Part shown: one piece after another, positions 18,884-28,366 of the stretch
How positions within the stretch are numbered: position 1 is the first letter of the stretch
Layout: each line of letters opens with the position of its first letter
From: Myxococcales bacterium
GTDB lineage: Bacteria > Myxococcota > Myxococcia > Myxococcales > JAJYLH01
Direction: 5' to 3'
Assembly (NCBI GenBank): GCA_021787845.1
Contig: JAJYLH010000005.1
Coordinates: 62,001-126,000 of the forward strand
Length of the DNA: 64,000 nucleotides
The notes under the pieces: generated by a model
The model's input: only the letters and a program-made list of their open reading frames with translations
Databases searched by the model: none
Told to the model about the DNA's origin: nothing
Made by a program: the position numbers and the translations under genes

Positions 18884-19752
18884 CAGGGTCCCCATGAAAC
18901 TTCCTGGCCCGACTGCAAGAGCATCGTCCCGGCGCTGCCGTCGGCCTTGACGTCGTAGATCTGCGGGCTCGAGGCGTTCTGGCCCTTGGTGTCGAACGCG
19001 ACGAGGGTCCCGTCGGGCGCGAAGGCGGGGTTCAAGTCGTCGGAGTCGGTCTGCGCGAGCGGCGTCTCCGTGCCGCTGTTCAAGTCGCGCAGGACGATGT
19101 GGAGGGTGGTGCCGGACTTCGCGTAGGCGATCTTGCTGCCGTCCGGGGAGACCGCCGCCCGCGAAGGCGAGCTGACCCCGAGGTCGGTGAGAACGCCGCT
19201 CGTCAGGTTCAGCGTCTCCAGCTCGAGCGAGGTCCCGACCGAGACGAGCAGCGTCTGCTGGTCGATGTAGGTCGGGAACGCCAGGTTCTCGCTCGTCTGC
19301 GGGGCGGGCGAGAGCGCTGCCGGAGTGCCTCCCGCGGAGGGCACCGTCATCAGCGTCGTCGTCGCGCCTTCCGTGTCGAGGAAGACGAGGGTCGAGCCGT
19401 CCGGGCTCCACGCCGGCTGGGAGAAGCTCTGGCCGGCTGCCGGCGACGCGACCGGCGTGCGGGTGCTGCCCGAGAACGGAACCGTCTCGATGGTGGTCGT
19501 CCCGAGGTCGCCTCCTTCGGCGTACGCGAAGGCGACGGTCTGCCCGTTGCGGGAGAGGGCGGGATCGGTGCTGGTGTTCTGGTCGGTCAGGTCCCGCTCC
19601 TGGTCGCCGGAGTCGAGGCTGACGACCAGCATCCCGCTACGGATGAACGCGAGCTTCCCGCCCACGCCACCGCCGCCTCCTCCCGAGTCGGCCGGCTCGC
19701 AGGCGACGAGGGCGAGAACGGCGGCGACCAACGCCAGTCGCGCGATTCGCAT
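18883..19752 (-). CDS. TolB-like beta-propeller lipoprotein
   Basis: A 289-residue lipoprotein (signal MRIARLALVAAVLALVAC) whose mature part contains repeated WD40-like/TolB-type blades: DPALSRNGQTVAFAYA, QPAWSPDGSTLVFLD, AAVSPDGSKIAYAK and NPAFAPDGTLVAFD. The P-x-W/F-S-P-D-G-x-x-I/L-A-F pattern is that of PD40 repeats. A Gly-rich linker follows the lipid anchor. It is probably a periplasmic or outer-membrane scaffold; there are no Tol-Pal genes nearby, so it is unlikely to be TolB itself. It is translationally coupled to the small lipoprotein downstream. Confidence 0.8.
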   Translation of the reverse strand: MRIARLALVAAVLALVACEPADSGGGGGGVGGKLAFIRSGMLVVSLDSGDQERDLTDQNTSTDPALSRNGQTVAFAYAEGGDLGTTTIETVPFSGSTRTPVASPAAGQSFSQPAWSPDGSTLVFLDTEGATTTLMTVPSAGGTPAALSPAPQTSENLAFPTYIDQQTLLVSVGTSLELETLNLTSGVLTDLGVSSPSRAAVSPDGSKIAYAKSGTTLHIVLRDLNSGTETPLAQTDSDDLNPAFAPDGTLVAFDTKGQNASSPQIYDVKADGSAGTMLLQSGQEVSWGP

Positions 19753-20027
19753 CGAGCGCTCCTCTTTCGCTCCGGCCTTGCGCCGGGGCGCGCGATTCTA
19801 CGCGACCTTGGCCGCCGGCGAGAAAGCGTGGCGAAACGTCGAACGGCGGTGGTCTCGACGCACCGTTCCGGCGCGAGGGATGTCTCGGCCTGAACCCCAA
19901 GCCAGCCTGCCCAGGCCGACCTACGCCTCGTGACCTGCCCGAACGACCGTGCCGCTCGCGTACCTCCGCCACGACTTGCCGGAGCGCTCCCGCCGTCCAT
20001 AGCTTCCGTTTTCAGGGAGGGCGCGAG

Positions 20028-20696
20028 GTGCGCGCGACAATCGGCATCTTCGGGGTCGGATTGCTCCTCGGGAGCGCTGCCGCCCTCGCCGCGCCCGACC
20101 CGGCGACGGAGATCGAGGGCGTCTACGCCTGGATGTCCCCCGGCGGCGCTCTCGTGAACCTCGTGATGGACGTCTACTCCGGCGCGCCGGCGAGCGCGCG
20201 CTTCTCGGACTCGGTCGAGTACGTCTTTCACACCCGCTCGATGGCGTCGTCCAGCTCGACCAGCTCGGTCGAGGAGGACGTCATCTGCACCTTCGACGCT
20301 CAGCAGAAGGTCTCCTGCTGGGCCGGCGACTCCTTCGTCGCGGGCGACGCGTCGGGCACGGCGGGCATCGAGAGCCCGGACGGCCTCCTGCGGGTGTTCG
20401 CCGGACGGCGCGACGATCCGGAGTTCTGGAACCGGACCGGGTTCGACCGGATGACCTCGGACATCGCGCAGACCAAGCTGACGTTCGCGACCGACTCCGC
20501 CGGCTGCCCCCGCTTCGACGCCGTCACCCAGGCCGAGCTCGTCCGGGAGGTGGGCAGCGGAGCCAATGGCGGGCCGGCGCGCGACGACTTCGCGGCGAAG
20601 AACGTGCTCGCCCTCGTGGTCCAGGTCGACAAGGGCATTCTCACCCGCGGCGGGTCGTTCGTCGCGATCTACGGCGCGATCCACGAGAAGCCATGA
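20028..20696 (+). CDS. DUF4331-type exported protein, N-terminal half
   Basis: A 222-residue protein with a signal peptide (MRATIGIFGVGLLLGSAAALA), started at a GTG. Mature-sequence features match the N-terminal half of DUF4331 proteins as I know them: EIEGVYAWMSPGGALVNLVM, FSDSVEYVFH, VICTF, RVFAGRRDDPEFW near the middle and AAKNVLALVVQVD near the end. It stops where DUF4331 proteins continue with a QVDRMGRP segment; that segment occurs in the next gene, whose start overlaps this stop by ATGA. The function of DUF4331 is unknown. Confidence 0.7.
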   Translation: MRATIGIFGVGLLLGSAAALAAPDPATEIEGVYAWMSPGGALVNLVMDVYSGAPASARFSDSVEYVFHTRSMASSSSTSSVEEDVICTFDAQQKVSCWAGDSFVAGDASGTAGIESPDGLLRVFAGRRDDPEFWNRTGFDRMTSDIAQTKLTFATDSAGCPRFDAVTQAELVREVGSGANGGPARDDFAAKNVLALVVQVDKGILTRGGSFVAIYGAIHEKP

Positions 20697-21358
20697 GGCG
20701 CCCGATGCGCGCGCGCCACCTGCTCGCGATCGTGCTCGCGTGCGCCGCGTGCAGCGCGTCGTCGAGGTCGCCGGCCGACGCGGGTTCGTCGGACGGGGGA
20801 CCTCCGTCGCCGGACGGCGGCAGTCCGTCGCCGAATGCAAAGCCCAAGCTCGGGGCGCAAATCGATCGGATGGGGCGGCCGCTCGTCGCGCTCGCGCTCG
20901 CCGACCCGTTCGACCCCGACCCGACGCAGCAGGCGCAGCTCCTCGCCCGGTATGGCACCGACTCGACGCCAACCCAGTGGGCTGCCGATTGGCAGGAGCG
21001 GTTCTCCTCGAACCTAGCGGTCTGGGACGGCTTGGACGGCGCCTGCGGGAACCAGCTCGACGCCGGGCCGACCGCGGTGCCCGGCCGCTACGACGCGCTC
21101 GCGGCGACGCTCGCCGACGACGAGCTCTCCCTCGACACCGACCAGGCGACCTGCACGCACTATCTCGCGGTCGAGCTCGGCCTCGACGGGCCGCCGGACA
21201 ACGACTGCGGCGGGCGCACGCCGCTCGAGGACGTGGTCGACATCACCTATTCGCTCTTCGCCGCCGGCGTCACGAGCGGTCTCTCCGACGGCGTCGCGCA
21301 GGACGGCGATCATCCGCCGAACACGACCACGTTTCCGTTCCTCGGCGAGCCGAACTGA
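20693..21358 (+). CDS. DUF4331-type exported protein, C-terminal half
   Basis: A 221-residue protein translationally coupled to the preceding gene. It has its own export signal (HLLAIVLACAAC, a plausible lipobox) followed by a low-complexity Ser/Asp/Gly/Pro linker of about 30 residues. The rest reads as the C-terminal half of a DUF4331 protein: GAQIDRMGRPLVALAL, the Asn/Asp-rich middle, and RTPLEDVVDITYSLF with TTTFPFLGEPN at the very end, where the family ends in a similar FPYL motif. The two genes therefore look like one family protein split into two separately exported chains. Confidence 0.7.
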   Translation: MRRPMRARHLLAIVLACAACSASSRSPADAGSSDGGPPSPDGGSPSPNAKPKLGAQIDRMGRPLVALALADPFDPDPTQQAQLLARYGTDSTPTQWAADWQERFSSNLAVWDGLDGACGNQLDAGPTAVPGRYDALAATLADDELSLDTDQATCTHYLAVELGLDGPPDNDCGGRTPLEDVVDITYSLFAAGVTSGLSDGVAQDGDHPPNTTTFPFLGEPN

Positions 21359-21379
21359 CGAGAGCGCCTTGCGCCCGCC

Positions 21380-21931
21380 CTATCGCTCCGCTTCGGCGAC
21401 CGGCGCGTGCGCCCGGATCGCCTGCGCGATTTCCCGGGCGTCCTGCGGGAAGGGCCCCCGGGCGAGCTCGCGCCCGTCCGCGTCGAGCGCCTGGGCATAC
21501 GGTTGCCGGAAGTGCTCCTGGAGACCGAGCGCCCGCCGCGAGGCGCCGTGTGCGTCGGCGACCATGTAGAGCGACCGCGCGAGCTGGGGCGGGGGCGTCT
21601 TGCCGTGCGCGTGGAAGACGCGAGCCATCTCGGCGAGGCTCTCCCGCTCCGCCCGGCGGATCTCGCGGATGGCGAGGCCGCGCAAGAGCGAGGGCACGTC
21701 CGAGAGGTCGACGTGGACGACGACGAGCGGCATCGCCCGGCGCAAGCGATAGGTGAAGCCGAAAGCGCTGTCGTGGAGCGCGGCCTGGTTGTCGCGGTTC
21801 GTGTAGAAGACGAGCGCCGGCCGGCCGTGTCCGATGGGCACCTCGCGCCCGAGCACGTCGCGGGTCGCAGCGCGCGCACCCCCGCTCCCTGCGGCGAGCA
21901 CCGTCGCGGCCACCACGGCGAAGAGCTTCAT
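21380..21931 (-). CDS. Exported protein, possible thioredoxin-like fold
   Basis: A 183-residue protein with a cleavable signal peptide (MKLFAVVAATVLAAGSGGARA) and a strong ribosome-binding site (GGAGGGG) eight bases before the ATG. The pattern LVFYTNRDNQAALHDSAF, PLVVVHVDLSDVPSL, and SLYMVADAHG with a final DADGRELARGPFP resembles periplasmic redoxin-like proteins that have lost their cysteines. There is no CxxC, so disulfide chemistry is unlikely. The assignment to a fold is tentative. It converges on the DUF4331 pair. Confidence 0.6.
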   Translation of the reverse strand: MKLFAVVAATVLAAGSGGARAATRDVLGREVPIGHGRPALVFYTNRDNQAALHDSAFGFTYRLRRAMPLVVVHVDLSDVPSLLRGLAIREIRRAERESLAEMARVFHAHGKTPPPQLARSLYMVADAHGASRRALGLQEHFRQPYAQALDADGRELARGPFPQDAREIAQAIRAHAPVAEAER

Positions 21932-22255
21932 CGCGTCCCCTCCAGGAAACAGGTCCGCGTCTTCCAACAACTTGCGTCGCGCCTGCTTCCCGCGAAATCG
22001 AGGGGACGAACGAGCGCGAGGCTTTCCAACTCGCGCTCGAGAGCACCGACCAGACGCACGGCTCCAGGCGCGGGCATTCGGTTGGCCGGCTTCGCGTCGT
22101 CAGAAACCGGAGGTCGAACGCGGCGTGGCTGAAGACCTACCGCTTGGGCGAAGCGCGCAGTAAGCTCCGACGTTTTTCGCGCGCGGGAACGATGGGCGTG
22201 CGAGGCGAGGCGGCAAACGGGCTCGCAAGGGACGAAACGGTCGCCGTGGTCGCGG
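21932..22255. other. Divergent intergenic region, nothing recognised
   Basis: This 324-base stretch separates two divergent genes. No convincing small gene, RNA or clear -35/-10 pair was seen. A short T-run (GACGTTTTTCGCGCG near 22170) is the only AT-rich patch and may mark the promoter of the PBP gene. Confidence 0.4.
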
Positions 22256-24889
22256 GTGCGCGGGATGTCCCGGTGGCAGCGCTGGGCCGCCTCGGCTCTC
22301 GCGCTGGTGCTGGTCGGCATCGGCTGCGCGATCATCGGGTACACGGTCATCAGTTACGTCTACGGAAAGGACCTGCCGAACATCGAGTGGGCGGTGGACT
22401 ACCGGCCGCCGATCATCTCGAACCTCGAGAGCGGTGACGACCAGCTCCTGGCGGAGTTCTCCGTCGAGCGGCGGCACGTCATCCCCTACCGGAAGATTCC
22501 GAAGCGGCTGGTGCAAGCGTTCATCGCGGCGGAAGACGCGGATTTCTTCGAGCACCCCGGATTCGACTGGAAGGGCATCATCCGCTCGGCGTTCATCGAC
22601 CTGGTGCACGGCAAGAAGCTCAGCGGCGCTTCCACCATCACCCAGCAGACCGCGAAGGCGATTCTGATCACCAACTGGGGCTACCAGCGCGCGACGCAGA
22701 AGACCTTCAAGCGGAAGATCTACGAGCTGCTCCTCGCGCGGCGGTTGGAAGAGCGGTTCACCAAGGAGCAGATCCTCTACCTCTATTTGAATCAGGTCTA
22801 TCTCGGGCATAACGCGTACGGGGTGCAGGCCGCGGCGGAAAACTACTTTCGAAAGAATGTGGGCGACCTGACCCTGGGCGAGATGGCGCTCCTCGCGGGC
22901 CTGCCGCAGTCGCCGTCGGGCTTCTCGCCGTTCATGCATCCGGAGCGGGCGAAGAAGCGGCGCCGCTACGTCCTCGAGCAGATGCTCAAGCACGGGATGA
23001 TCACGAAGGCCGAGCGCGACCAGGCGGCGCAGGAGAAGGTCCACGCCTATCCCATCGAGGACGTGTTCCACGAGACGGCGCCCTACGTCGCCGAGCACGT
23101 CCGGCGGGACGTCGTCGACCGCTACGGCAACGACCGGCTCTTGACCGACGGCCTGCGCATCTACACCACGGTCGACCTCGACCTCGAGCGGGCGGCGCAG
23201 GCGGCGACGCTCAAGGGGCTCAGCGAAGCCGACCAGCGGCAGGGCTTCCGGGGACCGCTATTGCACCTGACCGCGACCAAGGGAACGACGCTCGCCCAGC
23301 GCATCGCCGAGGTCCGGCGCCTCGAGCGGAAGAAAGGGGCGGCGCCCGGCGACGCGAGGAAGCTCGAGCCCGACGAGCAGTACGTCGCGGCGGTGCTCAA
23401 GGTGGACAGGAGCGGTGCCGAGGTCGGGGTCGGCGACGCCATCGACGGCACGATTCCGGTCGGGCTGATGAGCTGGGCGCGCAAGCCGGACAGCCAGGTG
23501 AGCGTCGCCTACATCGAGCCGGTCAGCGACGCGCGCAAGGTGCTTTCGGTCGGCGATCTGGTCCTCGTGCGGACCGCGACCGAGGCGGAGAGAAAGGCCC
23601 TGAGGAAGCCGAAGGGCAACGTCTTCGCTCTGGAGCAGGAGCCGCAGCTCGAAGGCGCGCTCGTCTCGATGGACCCGAAAGACGGGTACATCATCGCGAT
23701 GATCGGCGGCTACGACTTCGACAAGAGCCAGTACAACCGCGCCTTCCAGTCCTGTTTCCAGCCGGGGAGCTCGTTCAAGCCGCTCTACTATTCGGCCGCG
23801 CTCGGCGGACAGATTCGGGTCGACGGCGACCCGCGCTGTCACGTCAAAGGCATGGCCGAGGCGGACCGGCTGAAGTGCTGGGCCGACACCTGTCAAGACC
23901 GCTACGGCTCCTGGAAAGGGGGCTACTGGGACGCCGGCCGGCGGGAGTGCTTCCTCACGCCGTCGACAGTGCTCTTTTCGTCGAATATCGTGAGCTACGA
24001 TCAGACCAACGGAATCATCTGGAAACCCGAGAACTACGATCCGAGCGAGTTTGGCGACTTCCCCTTGCGCCAGGCGCTCGTCCAGTCGATGAACCTGCCG
24101 TCGATCAAGATCATGCAGGGGCTCGGCCCCCAGCACGCGGCCGACTGGATTCACAAGCTCGGCATCACGACGCCGATCGCGAACGACGACTCGATTGCGC
24201 TCGGCTCGAGCTGCGTCAGGCTGTGGGACATGGTGCAGGCGTACGCGCTCTTCAACCAGATGGGCAAACGCGTGCATGCGACCTTCATCCGCCGCGTCGA
24301 GGACCGCGACGGGCGGACGCTGGAAGATCACAGCTCGTTCTATGATCCGTGGACCCGGCTGTCGACCCGCATCGCCGCGGGATACGCCAAGCTCTTCGAG
24401 AATCGCGAGCAGGTGATCGACCCGGCGACCGCTTACCTCACGACGAACCTGATGCGCGAAGTTTGCCTGTACGGCACCGCGGCGCGGGCGGCGGAGCTGG
24501 GGCGCCCACTGGCGGGGAAGACCGGCACCACCAACGACTCGTTCGACGCCTGGTTCATGGGCTTTTCGCCGGAAATCGTGGCGGGCGTGTGGGTCGGCTA
24601 CGACGATCACAAGACCGAAGGCCCGATGGACAAGTACGAAACAGGTGGTCACACCGCGCTGCCGATTTGGATGGACTACATGCGTACCGCCCTCAACGGG
24701 CGCCCGATTCACAACTTCGCCGCGCCCGCTGGGGTTACCTGGGCGCCGATCGATCCGAAGACCGGACTGCTCGACCCGGGCGGACACTTCATGGAAGCCT
24801 ACCGCAGCGGTACCGAGCCGACACCTCAAGCCGCCGCCACCAAGACCTCGCCCCCGCCGTCGAGCTTCTTCCGCGGCGCGAGCTTCTGA
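22256..24889 (+). CDS. mrcA: Penicillin-binding protein 1A (bifunctional class A PBP)
   Basis: A bifunctional transglycosylase/transpeptidase anchored in the inner membrane that polymerises and crosslinks peptidoglycan. The 877-residue protein has a membrane span at about residues 10-35. Its GT51 domain carries [28 protein letters not shown] and [18 protein letters not shown]; an OB-like insertion follows at about residues 330-450, and then the transpeptidase domain. The catalytic SSFK lies in [11 protein letters not shown] (about residue 505), and [13 protein letters not shown] is at about 755. The OB insertion points to PBP1A rather than PBP1B or PbpC. The GTG start may be replaced by the ATG nine bases later. 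Confidence 0.95.
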   Translation: MRGMSRWQRWAASALALVLVGIGCAIIGYTVISYVYGKDLPNIEWAVDYRPPIISNLESGDDQLLAEFSVERRHVIPYRKIPKRLVQAFIAAEDADFFEHPGFDWKGIIRSAFIDLVHGKKLSGASTITQQTAKAILITNWGYQRATQKTFKRKIYELLLARRLEERFTKEQILYLYLNQVYLGHNAYGVQAAAENYFRKNVGDLTLGEMALLAGLPQSPSGFSPFMHPERAKKRRRYVLEQMLKHGMITKAERDQAAQEKVHAYPIEDVFHETAPYVAEHVRRDVVDRYGNDRLLTDGLRIYTTVDLDLERAAQAATLKGLSEADQRQGFRGPLLHLTATKGTTLAQRIAEVRRLERKKGAAPGDARKLEPDEQYVAAVLKVDRSGAEVGVGDAIDGTIPVGLMSWARKPDSQVSVAYIEPVSDARKVLSVGDLVLVRTATEAERKALRKPKGNVFALEQEPQLEGALVSMDPKDGYIIAMIGGYDFDKSQYNRAFQSCFQPGSSFKPLYYSAALGGQIRVDGDPRCHVKGMAEADRLKCWADTCQDRYGSWKGGYWDAGRRECFLTPSTVLFSSNIVSYDQTNGIIWKPENYDPSEFGDFPLRQALVQSMNLPSIKIMQGLGPQHAADWIHKLGITTPIANDDSIALGSSCVRLWDMVQAYALFNQMGKRVHATFIRRVEDRDGRTLEDHSSFYDPWTRLSTRIAAGYAKLFENREQVIDPATAYLTTNLMREVCLYGTAARAAELGRPLAGKTGTTNDSFDAWFMGFSPEIVAGVWVGYDDHKTEGPMDKYETGGHTALPIWMDYMRTALNGRPIHNFAAPAGVTWAPIDPKTGLLDPGGHFMEAYRSGTEPTPQAAATKTSPPPSSFFRGASF

Positions 24890-24976
24890 TGGGCGCCAAG
24901 GCGCTTCCGATATCGCCTCCTGCGGGCGGCTGTGCCTGGATGGTTTCCGGCCGTTGCCGTGCGCCGATCCCGCGCC

Positions 24977-25100
24977 TTGGAGCCGGACACATGAGTGTCC
25001 GGGTGCAGGCAGCGCATTCGTTCTGGCACCGGATCACGGGAATCCGCAGCCGATGTTCTCAGACCCTGTTCGACCCGGACACTCACGTGTCCGGCTCCAA
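24977..25100. repeat. 124-bp element with 28-bp inverted ends (MITE-like)
   Basis: Bases 24977-25004 and 25073-25100 are inverted copies of each other with a single mismatch over 28 positions; they begin TTGGAGCCGGACAC. Each end is itself a hairpin: CCGGACAC-ATGA-GTGTCCGG and CCGGACAC-TCAC-GTGTCCGG. There is no coding sequence inside. It occupies most of the gap between the PBP gene and glyQ and ends 21 bases before the glyQ start, so it will form strong structures in any read-through transcript. No clear target duplication was found. Confidence 0.75.
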
Positions 25101-25121
25101 TTCGCAAGTCTTGGAGTTCCC

Positions 25122-26024
25122 ATGACCGACCGCGCGCGCGCGCCTGAAACCTTCACCGAGCTGATCCTGCGACTCCAGAACTATTGGGGCGCGCGGGGCT
25201 GCGCGATCCTGCAAGGCTACGACCTGGAGGTCGGGGCGGGCACCATGAACCCGCAGACGTTCCTCCGCGTCTTGGGGCCGGAGCCGTGGAACGTCGGTTA
25301 CGTCGAACCCTCGCGGCGGCCGGCGGACGGCCGCTTTGGCGAGAACCCGAACCGGCTCTACCAACATCATCAGTTCCAGGTCATCTTGAAGCCGAGCCCG
25401 GCCAACGTCCAGGACCTCTATCTCGAGAGCCTTGCGGCCATCGGCGTCCACCCGGATGAGCACGACCTGCGGTTCGTCGAGGACGACTGGGAGTCGCCGA
25501 CCTTGGGCGCCTGGGGCCTCGGCTGGGAAGTCTGGTGCGACGGGATGGAGATCACTCAGTTCACCTACTTCCAGCAGGCCGGCGGGTTCGAGTGCCGCCC
25601 GGTCGCCGCCGAGCTCACCTACGGCTTGGAACGCATCGCGATGTACCTGCAGGACAAGGACAACGTCTTCGACATCGCCTTCGCGCCCGGCCTGACCTAC
25701 CGCGACATGTTTCATCAGAACGAAGTGGAGATGTCGAAGTACAGCCTCAAAGAGTCCGACCCGAGGCAGCTCTTCGACCTCTTCGCGAGCTACGAGGCCG
25801 AGTGCAAGCGGCTCCTGTCGATCAAGCTCCCGCTGCCGGCGTACGATTTCTGTTTGAAGTGCTCGCACGCCTTCAACTGCCTCGACGCCCGAGGGGCGAT
25901 CAGCGTCACCGAACGGGCTGGCTACATCGGCCGCGTCCGAGCCCTCGCCCGCGGATGCGCCGAAGAGTTCTTGGGAAGCCGCGAAGCGCTCGGGTTCCCG
26001 CTGCTCGAGAAGGCCGCGGCGTAG
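25122..26024 (+). CDS. glyQ: Glycyl-tRNA synthetase alpha subunit
   Basis: GlyQ is the catalytic alpha subunit of the bacterial alpha2-beta2 glycyl-tRNA synthetase. The ATG is set at [19 protein letters not shown]; upstream open frame is non-coding. The 300-residue length and motifs [60 protein letters not shown] and [13 protein letters not shown] are those of the family. No beta subunit gene (glyS) follows: the next genes are on the other strand. The beta subunit must be encoded elsewhere for the enzyme to function. Confidence 0.97.
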   Translation: MTDRARAPETFTELILRLQNYWGARGCAILQGYDLEVGAGTMNPQTFLRVLGPEPWNVGYVEPSRRPADGRFGENPNRLYQHHQFQVILKPSPANVQDLYLESLAAIGVHPDEHDLRFVEDDWESPTLGAWGLGWEVWCDGMEITQFTYFQQAGGFECRPVAAELTYGLERIAMYLQDKDNVFDIAFAPGLTYRDMFHQNEVEMSKYSLKESDPRQLFDLFASYEAECKRLLSIKLPLPAYDFCLKCSHAFNCLDARGAISVTERAGYIGRVRALARGCAEEFLGSREALGFPLLEKAAA

Positions 26025-26095
26025 CCCAAGCTCGGGCCGGAGTCCGGACGAGCGGCTCAGGCCTGCGCTTGGCGTTCGGACTTTGGCTACGCCTC

Positions 26096-26326
26096 TTAAG
26101 GAATCGGCAGCGACAGCGAGAAGTAGAAGCTGTCCATGTAGATTTGCAAGGCGTTGAAGGAGTCGGGGAAGAAGTACATCATCGCGCCGCCCCAGAAGAT
26201 GACGAAGAGGAGCAACACCACGGTCTCTGCCATCGCCTGGCCGCGGGGCGTGCGACGCCATGCCTTGGGAACGACCCGCAGAAAAGGCTTTGCCAGCACG
26301 TGGCGGATGCGCGGCAGCAAGCTCAT
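26096..26326 (-). CDS. Small TadE/Flp-like membrane protein
   Basis: A 76-residue protein with a basic N-terminus followed by RGQAMAETVVLLLFVIFWGG, a G-Q-A-x-x-E motif before a single hydrophobic helix as in type IVb pilins and TadE-like pseudopilins. The short C-terminus is not recognised. Its start overlaps the stop of the upstream gene by ATGA, and it is the last gene of the minus-strand pseudopilin set. It could be the major Flp-like subunit or a TadE homologue; the sequence does not decide. Confidence 0.7.
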   Translation of the reverse strand: MSLLPRIRHVLAKPFLRVVPKAWRRTPRGQAMAETVVLLLFVIFWGGAMMYFFPDSFNALQIYMDSFYFSLSLPIP

Positions 26327-27084
26327 TGCCCGCCCTCCGCGATCTGCCGCACGTGGTCCACCATCACGAACGCGGTGTTCCCGCCCTCCTTCTGGGTCGG
26401 CAACGCGACGACGTTGACCTTCTCCGGGCCCCGGACAAACGAGGCCATCGACAGCTTCGGCGTGTTCCTCACCCCGGACGGCTCCGGCTGGTAGTGGAGC
26501 TTCGCCAGGTTCTGTCGATAGAAGTCGACCGCCCGCGCCGGCGAGAGCGGCACCGCGAACGTCGCGTGATAGGAGATGGAATGCGCGTCATCGGCGACCT
26601 GCGCGAGGTATCCGTGAGCGTCGCTGGGGATCGGCACCGGTGCCGTTCGGGCGGAGAGGTCCGGGAAGGCGCGGACGTCCATCACGCTCGGCATCACCAC
26701 CCGCTGGTCGCCCAAGTCGGTGACGGTCACCGTCCGCATCAAGCCCGAAGCCTGGTCGACCTCGCTGATGGAGCTGACCTTGTCCACCCGATGGATCACT
26801 GGAGGATTCGCCGCGCCCTTCCAAGCGTCGGCGTAGTACTGAATCACCTGGTCGGCCGGGTCGGCGGTCCAGAACATCGACAGTCGCGCCGGCCGGCCAT
26901 AGAGCTGCATCGACTCGGCCAGGCCCACCTCGTTGGTCGCCTCGCCGCGCGCCTGCGGCGGAGCGATGCGCACCGGGTTCGCCGGCCCGCCCGCCGACAC
27001 CGGCGGGGCGCCGACGACGAGCCCCACCCCCAGCGTCGCCACCGCCACGCCCGCTCCGAGAAGATTCGCCGCCCAGGCCCTCAT
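26323..27084 (-). CDS. Exported protein of the pseudopilin cluster, unknown
   Basis: A 253-residue protein with a signal or anchor segment (LLGAGVAVATLGVGLVVGAP). Two segments look like copies of the same motif: SMFWTADPADQVIQYYADAW near residue 70 and TFAVPLSPARAVDFYRQNL near residue 185. This suggests an internal duplication, each unit built on an A/P-x-x-V-x-x-[FY]Y helix. No family is recognised. It lies between a TadE-like gene and a small TadE-like gene, so it probably works with them in the envelope. Confidence 0.65.
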   Translation of the reverse strand: MRAWAANLLGAGVAVATLGVGLVVGAPPVSAGGPANPVRIAPPQARGEATNEVGLAESMQLYGRPARLSMFWTADPADQVIQYYADAWKGAANPPVIHRVDKVSSISEVDQASGLMRTVTVTDLGDQRVVMPSVMDVRAFPDLSARTAPVPIPSDAHGYLAQVADDAHSISYHATFAVPLSPARAVDFYRQNLAKLHYQPEPSGVRNTPKLSMASFVRGPEKVNVVALPTQKEGGNTAFVMVDHVRQIAEGGQ

Positions 27085-27094
27085 CGCGCTCTCC

Positions 27095-28366
27095 TCAGGG
27101 ACACCGCGGCGTCATCGACCGCGCCCAACTGCTTTCGCTCACTCCCCACCGCTTGACCTGCCCGCTCGCCGCCCCGAGATACCAGGCGTCCCGGCACCTG
27201 TAGGCACGCACGTAGGGATTGCTGAAGCTGTTCCAGCCCCAGTTCGTGCTCGACCGTTTGAAGCCCCCATCGGTCGTCGAACCGAAGAATCCGCCCCACG
27301 AGTTGCCGGAATTCCACCAGTCGGTATGGATGGCCGAAGGCGTGGTCGACCGCGACCGGTCCACCCCCGGGTCGGGCGAGTCGAAGTTCGCAAACTTGTT
27401 CTCGTCGTACCGGTCGTAGGTTTCGCCGCCTCGCTGCAGCGGCATGCCGGAGCCCGGAGCCCAGGTGTGATTCGCCCGCGCGCCTGGGAACAACGCCACC
27501 GGCCCCGAGCTGTCCGTCCAAAGGCAGTTCCGCCCCTGGAGACACGGGAACGGGTTCGCCATCCCGACCGCGTTGAAGAACCAGCCCACGGCGCCGATGA
27601 TCGTGCCGATGATGGGAACGTTGCCGACCCCGAAGAAGGCGACGTTCTTCATCCGCGCGGCGATCTCCTGTTCGGGCGCGCTCGGCCGACCGTACGTGTC
27701 GTAGGGATTGGTGTCGACGTTTCCCTGGTTCGTGAGGGACGCCTTCCCCGGCCAGGCTTTCCAGGTGTCCCACAAGAGCGGCGAGGACACCGTGGTCATC
27801 TGGACGCGGGGCGGCGATTGATCCCGCATGTTGAACGCGAGCCACCGGATGTCGGTCGGGGGAAACAGCGTGTCTCGTGCCTGGAAGGTGACCGCCGTCG
27901 CCTGGGCTTCTCCGTGGGTGTCGAACCGCTCGAAGCGTATGACCGCGTTGACCGCCTGGTTGAGGAGGTTCATGACGAAGCCGACCACCGCTCCGATAAT
28001 CCCCCCCCCGGCGGGCATCGGGTTCGGGACCGAGCCACCGAAGCTCGCGGGCAGCGAGTCGTTCAGGCTGACGTTGACGTTGACGCTGGGGAACGCCTGG
28101 ACGTCGTACGGGCGGCTCGGCGTCTGGTAGTCCGGCGAGTAGAGCTTGGCGAATTTCTGTTGCACCTCGGTCTCGACCTGGCGCGTCGGCCGCTGGGCGA
28201 CCATCTCCCAGACCGCGTAGCGCGCAGCCTCGTCCGCCTTGAGCTTGAAGGCGCCGAGATCGGTGAAGAACTCCGACCAGATCACGAGCAGAATGAACAG
28301 CGGCGCGATGATCGCGAGCTCGGTCAGGGCGCTGCCGGATTCCTCTTTGAGCGAAGGCGGCCGCAT
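27095..28366 (-). CDS. TadE-like pseudopilin protein with large periplasmic domain
   Basis: The start is the ATG in the TGATG overlap with the upstream gene, giving MRPPSLKEESGSALTELAII; a longer open frame upstream is shifted coding sequence of the neighbour. The G-S-A-x-x-E motif followed by the hydrophobic LAIIAPLFILLVIW is the TadE/TadF processing signature. The rest of the 423 residues is a large extracytoplasmic domain rich in Asn, Trp and Gly, ending with Cys residues (CRDAW, PRCP). No known domain is recognised there. Confidence 0.75.
   Translation of the reverse strand: MRPPSLKEESGSALTELAIIAPLFILLVIWSEFFTDLGAFKLKADEAARYAVWEMVAQRPTRQVETEVQQKFAKLYSPDYQTPSRPYDVQAFPSVNVNVSLNDSLPASFGGSVPNPMPAGGGIIGAVVGFVMNLLNQAVNAVIRFERFDTHGEAQATAVTFQARDTLFPPTDIRWLAFNMRDQSPPRVQMTTVSSPLLWDTWKAWPGKASLTNQGNVDTNPYDTYGRPSAPEQEIAARMKNVAFFGVGNVPIIGTIIGAVGWFFNAVGMANPFPCLQGRNCLWTDSSGPVALFPGARANHTWAPGSGMPLQRGGETYDRYDENKFANFDSPDPGVDRSRSTTPSAIHTDWWNSGNSWGGFFGSTTDGGFKRSSTNWGWNSFSNPYVRAYRCRDAWYLGAASGQVKRWGVSESSWARSMTPRCP

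Noticed and set aside
24977-25100. T-box or other tRNA-sensing leader upstream of glyQ
   Set aside because: The hairpins are two inverted copies of one end sequence, which identifies them as ends of a repeat element; no T-box sequence or specifier loop is visible, and T-boxes are rare in this phylum.
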